From: Cordylochernes scorpioides
Taxonomy: Eukaryota > Arthropoda > Arachnida > Pseudoscorpiones > Chernetidae
DNA: 64,000 bases
NCBI GenBank assembly: GCA_030710605.1
Contig: CP092879.1
Location: forward strand, 41,721,008 to 41,785,007
Reading direction: 5' to 3'
In this document: positions 44,650 to 56,199 of the stretch, one piece after another
How positions within the stretch are numbered: position 1 is the first letter of the stretch
How the letters are laid out: each line of letters opens with the position of its first letter
Made by a program: the position numbers and the translations under genes
The notes under the pieces: model-generated
Told to the model about the DNA's origin: nothing
Database searches by the model: none
Seen by the model: only the letters and a program-made list of their open reading frames with translations

Positions 44650-46300
44650 ATATATTCTTCATCAAACTATATAACGTTATTTCTAGAAACCAAACGATTT
44701 TCCTAACTATTTCAAAACATTTGAAAGCCAGTAATTAAGCAAGGAATTGATGCCCCGCAATTAAGCAATTCTCTCCAACTTGCTATTAATCACTTTGTTG
44801 AAGTACGTAATTGGATTGTAACTCGCCATCTTACTTCCTTCCATTGTTAGGAATCTTCTGCTTTACTTATTTTTTCCGCGTTCTTCTGACAAGGTAAATT
44901 TAACTCTAATTTATATTTATTATTATTATTATAACTATTCTGAATTATTTAAACCGAATATATTATTCTTTTCATTTATTTCACTTGCATTTTGATGTAT
45001 CTTTTAAATTACATTTGTCAAAAATATAAAACTTTAAAAATAAAAGAGTGTGCGTATCTTGGACTTCAGGAGCGTATCAAAGTTTTCACAATTATCCAGA
45101 ATAATAATAATAAGATAAACAGCATTAATTCATGATAATAAATTTAATATTTGAATCAGAATCTTAATTAAGGTCTTTGATTTTAAATATATTTTTCTAG
45201 AAATATAATTCAATCATTTTAAGCTATTGTTCTTTATTTTTCTTTCGATCTCAATATATCTCAGATAAATCAACATTATTTATAAGCATAATTTCAAAAT
45301 TATGCGATATTTTTCATAATAAAATTTCTTTTAAAATTTATCTAAAAAAAAATAAACCCATATTTATATAAATATTAATTATGATATATAGAAATATATC
45401 ACATTGATAAATATATTTTATTATAATTAATAAGTTTAAAACTCTGGATATTGAGGACATTTATTATATTTATTTAACTAGAAAGAAATATTTAACAATT
45501 TAAAAAGCATAAGCACCATTTCAAAAAAGGTTCATTTGATACAAATCACGTTTTACTTGTTTCAAAAATAATTCTATTTATATTCAGAAAGACAAATCAC
45601 CTACCTACACATTAAACATTCTTTGAAAAAGTGAATATATTTTAATCGTATTTGTTGGAAGATATATATATAAAATATATTCTTTTTTCGTTTTAGTAAG
45701 GAGATTCTGAATTCTTTTTAAGATATCTTTTGGTTACAATAAAAACATTTGTAATTTAATGAGAGGATATTTTTGATATTTGTGAAAAAATATATAAGGG
45801 TTTATTCTTTTATTATTACAAATTGAAAAAAAAAATCTTAAAAGGGATAGTTTTTAAAATAATATAAAAATTTAAAAGTAAAAAAAAAATGGTGATTTTC
45901 AAAATTTTATTAAAATAAATTTGGAGTTTTTAACAAAAACATTTTTAGCTTAATGTCGATGTTTAAAAGTTTTTAAACTAAAATTTAAAATTTATAATAA
46001 AAACACTATACAAATTTAAATATTTAGTGATAAATAAATGTATTTGGGAATATTTTGTATTATAATAATGTTTTTGATTTCATTTTCAATAAATATTTTA
46101 TTTTTCAATTTTCATTTTAAATAAAAAATTGGTAGAATTTATATCGAAACGATATTATATAAGTACCTATATTTGTATAATATTGTAACTTGTATGATAA
46201 ATATGTAAAAGATGTGTAAATTGTATAATATTAAGAAAAAGGCATCTCCTGCAAATAAAGTTGCTGATGGCTTGTGCAAGCTATTAATGTACCTTTTATA
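44650..46300. other. AT-rich stretch without recognisable gene
   Basis: No coding or RNA gene signal; composition is very AT-rich and simple. Confidence 0.5.
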
Positions 46301-46316
46301 ACCTCCTAAATTTATA

Positions 46317-47180
46317 CCAACAAACAACAACAACAACAAAGCCTTTATTTAGGGCCTCTCGCCCTATACAGGATTCGCCAGTTCACAAGGGATGGGGAGA
46401 ACACTGTGTGGACTTTTTCCGGGATATAATCCTGTGGAATCCAACTATCGCCACCGCTATATACCTATTCTTTGATATTTCATTAATTAGTGCCGGAAAT
46501 GAAGGACAAAGTTGCCCCGTTTTATCATTTAGTTTTCGTCTTTTTCTCAGACAGAGCAGCACAATCAAATAAGTAGTGCAACATCTCCATTGTTATTCCT
46601 GATTCACAGAAAGTGCATTTCAGGTCTTCACCCCTCATTAAAATCAGATGGTGTTCTCTGAAAAAAAATGAAAGGGTTCTAAATTGCGCGATTAATCTGG
46701 TGACAGGAAAAGGGAGTTCACTTAAGAAATATTCTTCGGTGGTAAACGTTGTATATATGTCTCTATAGTGGGAATAAAACTTTGATTGGGTTATTCTTGT
46801 TAAGTCATTTTATATTGTTTGCTCTATCGCAATTCTTAATATTCCTGGGATCTCATTCCTTAATGAATCAGGATCATTACAATAAGCAAGCCACGAGGAT
46901 CCGTTATTATTGAGTAAATTGCTTAATTGTTTTATAAACCCGATGGGCGCACCTGTAGCACAGGATATTTGTCTCATTCTATTTAAACATATTCGAGGCA
47001 ATCTATATGTATCCATACTCAGCACCCTCAGCCAGTATTTCAAGGTCAATTTCAGAGCTGTTATTATTAATGAGTCGCGGCCTGTTTCTGGCTTTATTAT
47101 GTATCCTGGTGTATATCTAGGCAAATTCAAAAACCTACGAATAAATGTATCTTGTATATGATCCAATAAGTCTTTATGCT
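46317..47180 (-). mobile_element. 5'-truncated LINE (Jockey/R1-like) with 14-bp target duplication
   Basis: CTCCTAAATTTATA occurs at 46303-46316 and 47181-47194. On the minus strand the 864-bp insert holds the end of ORF2, a 3' UTR, and the tail GGCGAATCCTGTATAGGGC ... CCCTAAATAAAGGCTT(TGTTG)n. Target duplication and simple-repeat tail prove target-primed reverse transcription. Confidence 0.92.
46440..47166 (-). pseudogene. LINE ORF2 C-terminal part
   Basis: A 118-codon open piece (47166-46810) with TFIRRFLNLPRYTPGYIIKP and ETGRDSLIITALKL, the region after reverse transcriptase in Jockey/R1-like ORF2. A broken continuation carries FREHHLILMRGE and the zinc finger CTFCESGITMEMLHYLFDC (C-X2-C-X9-H-X4-C). 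At least one frame change separates the two parts. Reverse transcriptase and endonuclease are missing by 5' truncation. Confidence 0.85.
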
Positions 47181-47310
47181 CTCCTAAATTTATATCAAAC
47201 TATTCATAAACAAAAACCTTTACCAATCAATTTATAAATAAATCAAAAGAATATTTGAATTAATAGATGTAAAGATAAATAGTTATAAATATATCAGACA
47301 AATATAACAC

Positions 47311-47393
47311 AGAATACCATGTTTTAAATCTCTCGTCGGATATAAAACGTTGTATACAGAAGAGAGATTTAAAACGTGGTATTCTGCGTTATA
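47311..47393. repeat. Short palindrome
   Basis: CAGAATACCATGTTTTAAATCTCTC / GAGAGATTTAAAACGTGGTATTCTG, 25-bp arms with one mismatch and a loop of about 30 bases. Confidence 0.85.
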
Positions 47394-47409
47394 TATGAAT
47401 ATATAGATA

Positions 47410-47665
47410 TTGTTGAATGGAAATAATAATGATATATTGTGTATTTTTAACGTTTCCTATTAATAAATAAGGTAATTGTCACAATACTTTGTATTTTACT
47501 ATTTAATCCCCATTACAACAAGGTTAACCATAATATATAAACCAAGAGATAATTTATGCCAAATTAAAGAAGAAAATAAAGTAGTGTTGCCGACCCCGCC
47601 TAACTATAAAGAAAAATCAAAGAACAATTAAATATTTTACATAAATAAATATAAAGCATGTTACA
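47410..47665 (-). repeat. Dispersed repeat, inverse partner of 17.15-17.39 kb
   Basis: Contains AACGTTTCC, ACAATACTTTGTATT, CAACAAGGTTAACCATAATATA and GCCTAACTATAAAGAAAAA, matching the 17.2 kb copy in inverse order. Confidence 0.75.
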
Positions 47666-48378
47666 ATTTTATACGCTATAATACAGTTTACCTATATATT
47701 ATATAGTTTATATGTATAATATAAAGAATGGCTATATGCCTATATTGCAATACATATCTCTAATTTAGAACAAAACCTCTCTATTGGCAGCAGAATGGCT
47801 CTCGGCATATCATACATTTATTCATATTTATTATTGAATTGCGTGGACACTGAAATGTGCTATTGAATAAAACATAAGGAACTTTAATATTAAAACTTGC
47901 CAGAGTTTGTAATTTTTATTCATGGGGGGATAGAAATTTTGGTCAAATACAGAAGGCTAAAATGTTACATACCAAAATTTCAAAATTTTTAGTTATTACA
48001 ATTTTTTTTTTTAATTTTTAATATTTTTTTATATAAAGCCCAGTAAAACGTAATGTTTTAAAAATATATATTTTTTTATAACTCTCTTCAAGTAATTTTT
48101 TATCATCTTGAAAATAATATTAAAAAAATAAGATATATTCTATTAAATTATTTAAGATGGTTCTCTATTTAGAATTTAAATTTTTTCTCTGTTACGTCTG
48201 ACATTATGTATATTAAAAAATAAAATATCGATTAAAAATAGTGTGAAATTTTTTAGAGCAATGTAGAATAGAGAATCAGCAAGCGCCTAGTCGAAATATT
48301 CTCAATTGTTACAATAAATCCCCTGTGTCTTGACATGCCATATATACTGATCATTCCTTCAATTTATTATAACCTATG

Positions 48379-48553
48379 CAGTAGAACCTCCCTTTAGCGG
48401 ACACCCCGCTAACGGACACTTTTCCACAAAGGACGGTTTTCATTTGCAAAATTACCATTTTTACTATATTACACATCTCCAGTAAGTGGACACCTCTACC
48501 TAAAGGACACTTTGGCTCTGCAATTAGCTATCCTTTACAGGGAGGTTATACTG
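48379..48553. mobile_element. pogo/Tigger-like MITE (GGACAC family), copy 1
   Basis: Ends CAGTAGAACCTCCCT and GGGAGGTTATACTG; TA present on the right only. The interior repeats GCGGACAC/GGACACTT words around AAATTACCATTTTTACTAT. Family mates at 52365 and 54229. Confidence 0.8.
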
Positions 48554-48688
48554 TACCATCATTATTCTCGAATCCATAGTAAGCAACAACGTTTAATTCT
48601 GGAAACCTTTTTAGCTTCCAAAAATACCAATCCATCAACAGATATTCAGAATTACCTAATACAAGAATCTTATTAAGACAACTAGCTT

Positions 48689-48727
48689 TTGGGCAAAGAG
48701 TTTATTTATTAAAAACTCTTTACCCAA
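48689..48727. repeat. Hairpin-forming inverted repeat
   Basis: TTGGGCAAAGAGTTTTTA-type arm and its inverse TAAAAACTCTTTACCCAA around a short loop. No T-run or gene context to call it a terminator. Confidence 0.7.
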
Positions 48728-49215
48728 AGGTTTGTTTTTCTTATTATAATAAATTCTGGGTTCTCATTGTTTGCACAAGAAACGTATTCCTAGATGCTAT
48801 TTATATCTCCAAACGATCATGTTTTCCCTTTTTTTTTTGTAAAAAATTATCAATTTAAATATAAAGGGCTGTATAATTAATAAATAAAATTGAGGTTTGT
48901 GAAGGTATATTTAACTGCTGGTATCGTTTGACACAATGCTAGGTTAGGCTACTGTGACTATAATGGTTTTAAGATCTCATCGTCTGATAAGGGCAAATTA
49001 CACTTAAAGAACTGTAGCCCATCTTTCTTATCAGTTGCTTCTTTTTGATTGGCTACCGATTGTTATAAATCCCCATCACGTTTTATATCATCATTATCAT
49101 TTTTGTCTTCTTGTTGATTGAGTCTAATAGGTGACGTGTTTACTACCTCATTAGAAGGCTCTATATTCTACATCAATTTGATATTCGTATTTATTTAAAT
49201 GTTAATCTGCTCACA

Positions 49216-49234
49216 TAGAGAGAGAGAGAGAGGT
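49216..49234. repeat. (GA)n microsatellite
   Basis: About eight GA units. Confidence 0.9.
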
Positions 49235-50178
49235 ATGTCCTTGCAAGGCCAACCATATATTTATCAAAAGAGAAAGTTGGACGTGAATGTAACAATGTAG
49301 ATTGTGGATATAGACGGAGACTATACTGTATATATTTTAATAATAAAATATTTTCAGGAATATTCATTGAAATTATATTAGAATATACACTTATAGACAA
49401 ATCTTAAGATAGTTGTAGCTTTTAGCATGCATCTCGGGATTCGGATAATCACTCTGAAAGATATCTTTCATTCATTTGATACACAGTAACCTTTATTGAA
49501 TACACACGAGATAACGGAGTGTGAACATAATTTTCTTTTTATTCTTAAAAGAAAAAACAGACAATCGGTGACAGAATATGAAACTTTCTTAAGTTTCGTC
49601 CATTGGTGTACTTTTTGGCGAGAAAATTATTTTTCCGGCTAAGAAGATTTACACTGTTCGTGGAATGAGACTTTCTTACAGTACCTATAGCAGTAGAGGT
49701 ATACCGATTTGAGTAAATCAATGCTCAAACAAATATTAGTATATTAATCCTTTAGAATTTATATGGTGTCTGCTTTAATGAGTAGAGCTCACCAAATAAT
49801 ATTTGACATCCATAATGATTGGGTGAATTAGAATGCATCTGTCTTTGTCGTCAAGACTGGGAGCACTATTCAGTAGCAGGCTACTGTCTTAACTCCAATA
49901 TGAAATGGCCGCATCTGATACCTGAATTTGGGATATGAAAAAAATGAGATTTTCAATTATTAATAATATAAAATATATTAATCAAAATCGAGTTTGTATA
50001 TATTTATCATTAAAAAATAAGAAGAATTATATAATTAATATGAGGTTAAAATAAACACTGATGAAGTGAGACCTGTCATTTAATAATTTCTATCATTGCA
50101 ATAAGGTTTGAATATATAATATTTGATAATATATTAGTATATTGCCAATAGAATTATAAAATTAATTGATAAATGGCT

Positions 50179-51611
50179 TAACACAAAGCAATAACGCGCC
50201 ATCTATACATATAAAAATAAAAGTACTTAAAAGCGCGAATGTTTCTTTTATACATAAAACAAACTTCTACTGTCCTTACTGCGATGAAAAATATATTGGG
50301 AGGGCTTGGCTCATCAGTGGTGAACCCTCCCAGCGGTTTCGCCAATTTAATCCACCAGACCGCTTCTCAGAGCTCTAATATTGTATTGGATCATTCTGCT
50401 TTTATATGCTACACTGAAGGATGGAATCTTAGAAATGGTTTTCAAGTAAACTATGGACATAAGCTTATAGGACAGTAGAATTATATTCAAATATTTGCTT
50501 CGAGCAATGCTCTTCAGCAAACTATAAATACAAGGTCATTAGGAATAAATTAACACAAAGCAATAACGCGCCATCTATACATATAAAATAAAAGGACTTA
50601 AAAGCGCGAATGTTTCTTTTATACATAAAACGAACTTCTACTGTCCTTACTGCGATGAAAAATATATTGGGAGGGCTTGGCTCATCAGTGGTGAACCCTC
50701 CCAGCGGTTTCGCCAATTTAATCCACCAGACCGCTTCTCAGAGCTCTAATATTGTATTGGATCATTCTGCTTTTATATGCTACACTGAAGGATGGAATCT
50801 TAGAAATGGTTTTCAAGTAAACTATGGACATAAGCTTATAGGACAGTAGAATTATATTCAAATATTTGCTTCGAGCAATGCTCTTCAGCAAACTATAAAT
50901 ACAAGGTCATTAGGAATAAACTAACACAAAGCAATAACGCGCCATCTATACATATAAAATAAAAGGACTTAAAAGCGCGAATGTTTCTTTTATACATAAA
51001 ACGAACTTCTACTGTCCTTACTGCGATGAAAAATATATTGGGAGGGCTTGGCTCATCAGTGGTGAACCCTCCCAGCGGTTTCGCCAATTTAATCCACCAG
51101 ACCGCTTCTCAGAGCTCTAATATTGTATTGGATCATTCTGCTTTTATATGCTACACTGAAGGATGGAATCTTAGAAATGGTTTTCAAGTAAACTATGGAC
51201 ATAAGCTTATAGGACAGTAGAATTATATTCAAATATTTGCTTCGAGCAATGCTCTTCAGCAAACTATAAATACAAGGTCATTAGGAATAAATTAACACAA
51301 AGCAATAACGCGCCATCTATACATATAAAATAAAAGGACTTAAAAGCGCGAATGTTTCTTTTATACATAAAACGAACTTCTACTGTCCTTACTGCGATGA
51401 AAAATATATTGGGAGGGCTTGGCTCATCAGTGGTGAACCCTCCCAGCGGTTTCGCCAATTTAATCCACCAGACCGCTTCTCAGAGCTCTAATATTGTATT
51501 GGATCATTCTGCTTTTATATGCCAATATATTTTTCATCGCAGTAAGGACAGTAGAAGTTCGTTTTATGTATAAAAGAAACATTCGCGCTTTTAAGTCCTT
51601 TTATTTTATAT
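50179..51611 (-). mobile_element. 371-bp tandem array with inverted end piece and 11-bp target duplication
   Basis: Units start at 50179, 50551, 50922 and 51293 (spacing 372, 371, 371). The fourth stops at about 51521 and is followed by an inverse copy of the unit start (51522-51611). GATAAATGGCT occurs immediately before (50168-50178) and after (51612-51622) the whole block. So the array, inverted piece included, was inserted as one event. Units look nearly identical. Repeated ORFs of 64-79 codons in the units show no domain and no sign of being genes. Each unit holds a candidate permuted hammerhead on the minus strand. Confidence 0.9.
50677..50716 (-). ncRNA. Candidate type II (permuted) hammerhead, repeat unit 2
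   Basis: Minus strand: TTGGC (50716-50712), GAAA (50711-50708), a minimal ACCGC, TGG ... CCA mini stem I, CTGATGA (50688-50682), GCCAA (50681-50677). TTGGC pairs perfectly with GCCAA as stem II exactly between the two core blocks. The A15.1-U16.1 pair is missing, and a 7-bp GGGAGGG/CCCTCCC hairpin competes. Identical copies at 50306-50345, 51048-51087 and 51419-51458. Confidence 0.35.
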
Positions 51612-51614
51612 GAT

Positions 51615-52360
51615 AAATGGCTATTGGAATTAAATTGTAATTTGCTAATTGTGATTTATATTTTTGATTAGAAATCGCCTATAAACATGGATACTCCTAG
51701 CCTCTCCTGAAATTGATCGTTCATAGGATATTAATGTTATCATTCTGTTTTGTTTTATAAAGGTGGTTGCTTTAGAGAAGAGAGAGTTTCAATGTAATAG
51801 AGAAATAGGACTATAAATTTATAGTTCAACTCAAGGATTAATTTAAGAATACATTACTTTCGGAGATTGTTATCAGTTATAAAAAGACAACGATCCAATA
51901 CATCTTGGCCTTTGGTCCAAAGTCAAAATACGACAACGTTCAGCAAATTAACATATTGATGCTTCCCTCAATGGCGACGAAGGCCATTCTTCTAAATAGA
52001 TTTAGGCTTCCTTATTGAATTCTCCACAATTTATGGCCGCTTAATCCCATTACCTATTTGTTGCTACCCCATCTACTTGTGCATTGTGTCACATAGTGTG
52101 CTAAATCTTTAATTCTTCTATGGTATTTATGTAAATTATGTCCATTTATAATGGAATATTTATTTTGAAAGAGATAGGATACATATATTGCCTATATATA
52201 TATATATAACTTTTAATATACACTCATGGACAAACCTTAATAAAGCTTCATATTTTAAGCATAAATAAGTACTTATTTGCTTATATACATCTAAAAAATT
52301 TCGAATATACTTTCATTCAAAATACATATATATACTATAATAATAATAAATATATATATA
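51615..52360. other. AT-rich stretch without recognisable gene
   Basis: Nothing coding recognised. Confidence 0.5.
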
Positions 52361-52364
52361 TATA

Positions 52365-52543
52365 CCATAGAACCACCAAGAGAGGACACTTCGGATTGAG
52401 GACAACGCTCTACAAAGGACAGTTTTTCATTGTCAAAATTACTATTTTTACTATTTAACAACACTCCGGTAAGAGGACACCTTTACATAAAGGACACTTT
52501 TGCTCTGTAATTAAGTGTATTTCACAGAGAGGTTTTACTGTAT
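52365..52543. mobile_element. pogo/Tigger-like MITE (GGACAC family), copy 2
   Basis: CCATAGAACCACCAAGAGAGG at the left, GAGAGGTTTTACTG then TA at the right. Interior AAAGGACAGTTTTTCATTG and AAAATTAC.ATTTTTACTAT match copy 1. Confidence 0.8.
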
Positions 52544-53088
52544 ATATATTTGCTGAAAGGTAAAACTTCCTCAAATTTTGACCATGGCTGTATATCAAAA
52601 ATGAGAATTAAAAAGAAACTATTAGCTTTATATTTTATGAATATTTATGCTAGAATGTAAGATTATAAATGAACTTTGTATTGAGCTCGTGAAAAGAGAT
52701 ATTATGTCTTTATTGCGAAAGTTCCAATGACTCAATAGGTGTCTTTATGAAGAAAAAAACAGCTCCTTAGACAAAACCCGATACAAAATCAATGAACTAT
52801 TTATTGATCAACTTTGCATTATCGACAACTCAGATCGATTATAAAGCCACAACAACAGATTGTGCAATTTCTAAATATCCACTTGAAAATCATGGTTTCT
52901 GATATGCCTATCATTAATTGTGACTGCTTCAATTTCCTGAGATCTAGAAGTAATTGGTCAAATCTTTCGAATTGACCGAAGAGTTGTTTAACTATTTAAG
53001 CATCTGAATAAATATTCGAGGGTTAGAATAGTTTCTGTGTAGAGGATAGATTCTCATTTGATATTCTCTCTGATCTTGTAAATATAAC

Positions 53089-53507
53089 GACTTTACTAAG
53101 AGAAAGTCACATTCAAATAATTAAAAGATGTAACTTTTAAATTCTACAAAACTGAAAGCATAGAAGAAATAACCCACTACATCTCTGAATCCACTATTGT
53201 TAACGAGGAACGGAGTAAGATCCAAGTCTATGTGAACCCAGTTCAGCTAATCAGAATAATGTCCGAGAAAAAATATATAGCGATAGAATTGTTTAATTTC
53301 ATAAAGCGTTAGAGAACAAGGTAATCTCTAAGAACTAAAATTACAGAACAATTTCCTTCCATAGTTAATTTGTATAGGTATGTTGAATACTTTGATTTCC
53401 TTTCATTTTCCCTTCTCTCCTTTGTTTATGTTTTTCCCCCTTTATTCATGAAAATGATGTATGGCGAGTCCTTACAGGACGGAGATATCGTAATAAAGAA
53501 GTTTTTG
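53089..53507 (+). mobile_element. 5'-truncated LINE with 13-bp target duplication
   Basis: TTGTAAATATAAC flanks both sides (53076-53088 and 53508-53520). The 419-bp insert ends ATGGCGAGTCCTTACAGGAC ... GTAATAAAGAAGTTTTTG, the tail type seen at 7.7 and 46.3 kb. Confidence 0.85.
53121..53312 (+). pseudogene. Probable end of a LINE ORF2
   Basis: Open for about 60 codons into TAG at 53310-53312, including EITHYISESTIVNEERSK and VYVNPVQLIRIMSEKK. I do not recognise a domain. Its position upstream of a LINE 3' tail within the same target-duplication-bounded insert makes it the ORF2 C-terminus. Confidence 0.45.
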
Positions 53508-54228
53508 TTGTAAATATAACACTATTAAGATTAACAATCCTATATTACACAAAAGGCAGTGATAAATTATCTTATACAAAGAGCCAAATAGATATGTACA
53601 GATCAAGATATTTACAAAAAAAAAAAGAGATAAAGAAAATTAGAGCGGATTTAGAACAATCCTAATATCCAGTTGGCTTCATAAATAAATGGATTATAAG
53701 ATATGAAATAGACCAAATTTGAATAAAACTACAGAAGGTTACAATAATATAATAATTCCATATATTAGACAAGTTGAGAGAGAATGAAACTTCATCTATC
53801 CTAAGTGTCTATTTTTTTACGAAATTGAATGCCGGCCAGAGGCAACCTCTATCTTCAAGATAATAAGACTACGTATAGTAAACCAGGAGAATTCCATAAT
53901 CAACCAAATTTAATAATATCATATTGAACTACCAATTCTGAAGGAGTGTATTGAGATTAAAACAGCTTTCTTAAAACATTTATATAATATTATATTTTAT
54001 AAAATAAATTTACTTTTAAAATATCGCGTGAAAAAGCGCATATACCATTAAATCCATTTGTAACGCCTTGTCAAAGTAGTTTTATTTTTAATTTTTCCCG
54101 ATGAGGACAAAAGATATTTGAGTCTAAACGTCAAAAAATAAAACCTTCTATAGCCGAAATGTCTAATTTATAATAGAATTATATATAAGGTCTAAATATA
54201 ATCTATATTATACCTTTAAAATAATATT

Positions 54229-54402
54229 CAGTAGAACCTTCATGAGTGGACACTCCAATTAGAAGATAGACACATTCTAGAAAGGACAATTTACAACTTC
54301 AAAATGACCATTTTTACTCTATAGCAACTCTAAGGTGAGAGGACACGTCTCACACTTTAGATCTCAAAATAGATGTTGTCCCTTCGAAGAGAAGTTCTAT
54401 GA
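54229..54402. mobile_element. pogo/Tigger-like MITE (GGACAC family), copy 3
   Basis: CAGTAGAACCTTCATGAGTGG at the left, GAGAAGTTCTATGA at the right. The interior has AAAGGACAATTT, AAAATGACCATTTTTACTCTA and GAGAGGACAC. More diverged than copies 1 and 2. Confidence 0.7.
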
Positions 54403-54419
54403 TAAATAAAATGATATAT

Positions 54420-54790
54420 ATATATGTTATATTAAACTATTATTTAATTTAAAATTATATTTCATTGATTCAAATATTCTGTTCATATCTACCACCAGAT
54501 GTCGGGACTTCCCCTATAAAAACTCATTGTTGTTGTTTCCCGATGGCCGGCTCAAACCATTTGTACATTATGTAAATAATCTTTTGTTTTCCTTGTTCTA
54601 CTCGCCTTAAGACAGGCATTACCTTTGTCAAATCATGTATTATATATATCCCATAAGCTCAATTAAAGCTATTTCTAATCTTCATTATTTTTATTATCAT
54701 AGTTTCAAGATTTTAACCACGACTGCATTAACATAGCATAATCCTCAAGAAACCCAAAATCAAGCAGAAAATATCTTTAGTTTTCATAAC
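54420..54790 (+). repeat. LTR-like dispersed repeat, copy 1
   Basis: Contains a TATA box in CCCCTATAAAAACTCATTG, ATGGCCGGCTCAAA, TGTACATTATGTAAATAA, CTCGCCTTAAG, CTCAATTAAAG near the end, and AACCACGACTGCATTAACAT. Promoter- and poly-A-like elements about 170 bp apart fit a solo LTR. No TG...CA limits are proven. Confidence 0.5.
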
Positions 54791-55559
54791 ATATATACTG
54801 AATATACAATGTCTACATACAGACCTTCTAGTGATGGTCTTATTAGAATAAGAAGCGTTAAATAGTGATAATAAATTGTTCAGTAAAATCTACTTTCGAA
54901 TTAAAGACGGTCCATTAAAAGATTATCTATTGCAGCCCAGACTAAATCCGTAGAGAGAACTTTGTCTCAGAGAAATAGATTATAAGATGAAATTAATATA
55001 CAGCCCAGGTTGTCTTAAACGATAACTTAGGGGATATCAGCAAAATGGTTCTGAATACCTCAAACTTACTCTTTAGACAACTAATTCTATATTTATGAAA
55101 TTTAAACATCATTTTATAGCGCGATGGTTTCTTCAAATTATACAATTTCAGAATATCCTTGCAATGAGAAAGCTCTGTCGAATCCACTAAGAGGTTTCAG
55201 CACTGTGATGAGCCAAACTCTCTCAAAACTTTGATCAAAATGAGGACAGCAAGAAGTTGCTATAATTCGTTTCTTTATCAAATTCAACCATTTTTTCGAT
55301 GACTATGTTAATTTAAGCTTTTTTGACTATATTTAAATATATTATTTACTTTATATGTTATTAGTATTTTCTTTTTTAATACTAGGAAATATATAGAAAA
55401 TCTCTCTGTATGCTATTAATTAATGATGAGAATCTTTCTTTAGATGTTAGCTAGTTCTGTTAAGTTTGCTTTACAGAAAGCTAGAGATCTCATGAAACTA
55501 ATTTTATATACTTTTAGATTGAATTGATACAAGATAAGATTGACATCAATAGAATCAAT

Positions 55560-55805
55560 CTGTAAAACGAAATTTGACAATTATACCGCAAAAGTTTCTT
55601 TTGAACGAAAAATCGAATTTTATTTTAAGGAGAAATAACGATTATTTCAAACCTTAGGGATGAAGTATTAAAGGATTAATTGTGAAGAGTAATGATAAAC
55701 GGAAAAATAAAGTGTCCAGGGATGAGAATCGAACCCACAGTTTTTCGTTCAAAAGAAACATTTGCGGTATAAATGTCGAATTTCGTTTCACAATCATAGG
55801 CCGCA
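55560..55805. repeat. Foldback repeat with tRNA-like T-arm word
   Basis: TTGACAATTATACCGCAAAAGTTTCTTTTGAACGAAAAA and its inverse at 55737-55800 bracket the family sequence seen at 7.0 and 12.84 kb. On the minus strand GTGGGTTCGATTCTCATCCC contains a near-perfect pol III box B. A tRNA-derived SINE origin is likely; the anticodon part is not recognisable. Confidence 0.6.
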
Positions 55806-56199
55806 TTATATTTTATTTTAAGAATCAAATTGATTAATCAAAATGTAATTTCAGAATATATCAAAGCAATAAAAGATTGAATGGTTAGACAGTCGGTCTC
55901 ACTATATGTGACATTTTACAGAGGGTCGCGACATGCGAGAAAAAATAAACACGTGAAATCATCATCACAAGACGGAGTTTTTATTATAATTGATAAAATA
56001 AATGAAGGAAATGATCATAGAGCGTATAATGGGGAGATAGAAGGAATTATGGGGTGAAGAGGAATGGTCTGAGATAAAGTAGAAGGAGTTCTGATAACAG
56101 AGTAATAAACAGGGAAAGGATTATGTTTATGGGCTCATTGCAATACAATAGCCCAGCGAAACCACATAACCCTTAGTATCTTCCACTCTTCTTTCTTTA

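Noticed and set aside
46910-47161. Plus-strand 83-codon ORF
   Set aside because: Antisense to the LINE ORF2 fragment, which has recognisable motifs on the minus strand.
48689-48727. Intrinsic terminator hairpin
   Set aside because: No gene upstream and a eukaryotic context; treated as a simple inverted repeat.
50840-50890. Second hammerhead in the 371-bp unit (minus strand CTGAAGAGCATTGCTCGAAG)
   Set aside because: The catalytic GAAA reads GAAG, stem II pairs only if core residues are used, and no stem I is found.
50239-51573. Repeated ORFs of 64-79 codons in the 371-bp units
   Set aside because: They exist on both strands of a tandem non-coding unit, have no domain, and their repetition is explained by the array itself.
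54090-54160. Hammerhead at GATGAGGACAAAAG ... CTAAACGTC
   Set aside because: The core lacks the leading CT and GAAA has become TAAA; only a decayed relative.
55715-55760. tRNA gene suggested by a box B word
   Set aside because: No matching D-arm, anticodon arm or acceptor stem; kept only as part of a dispersed repeat.
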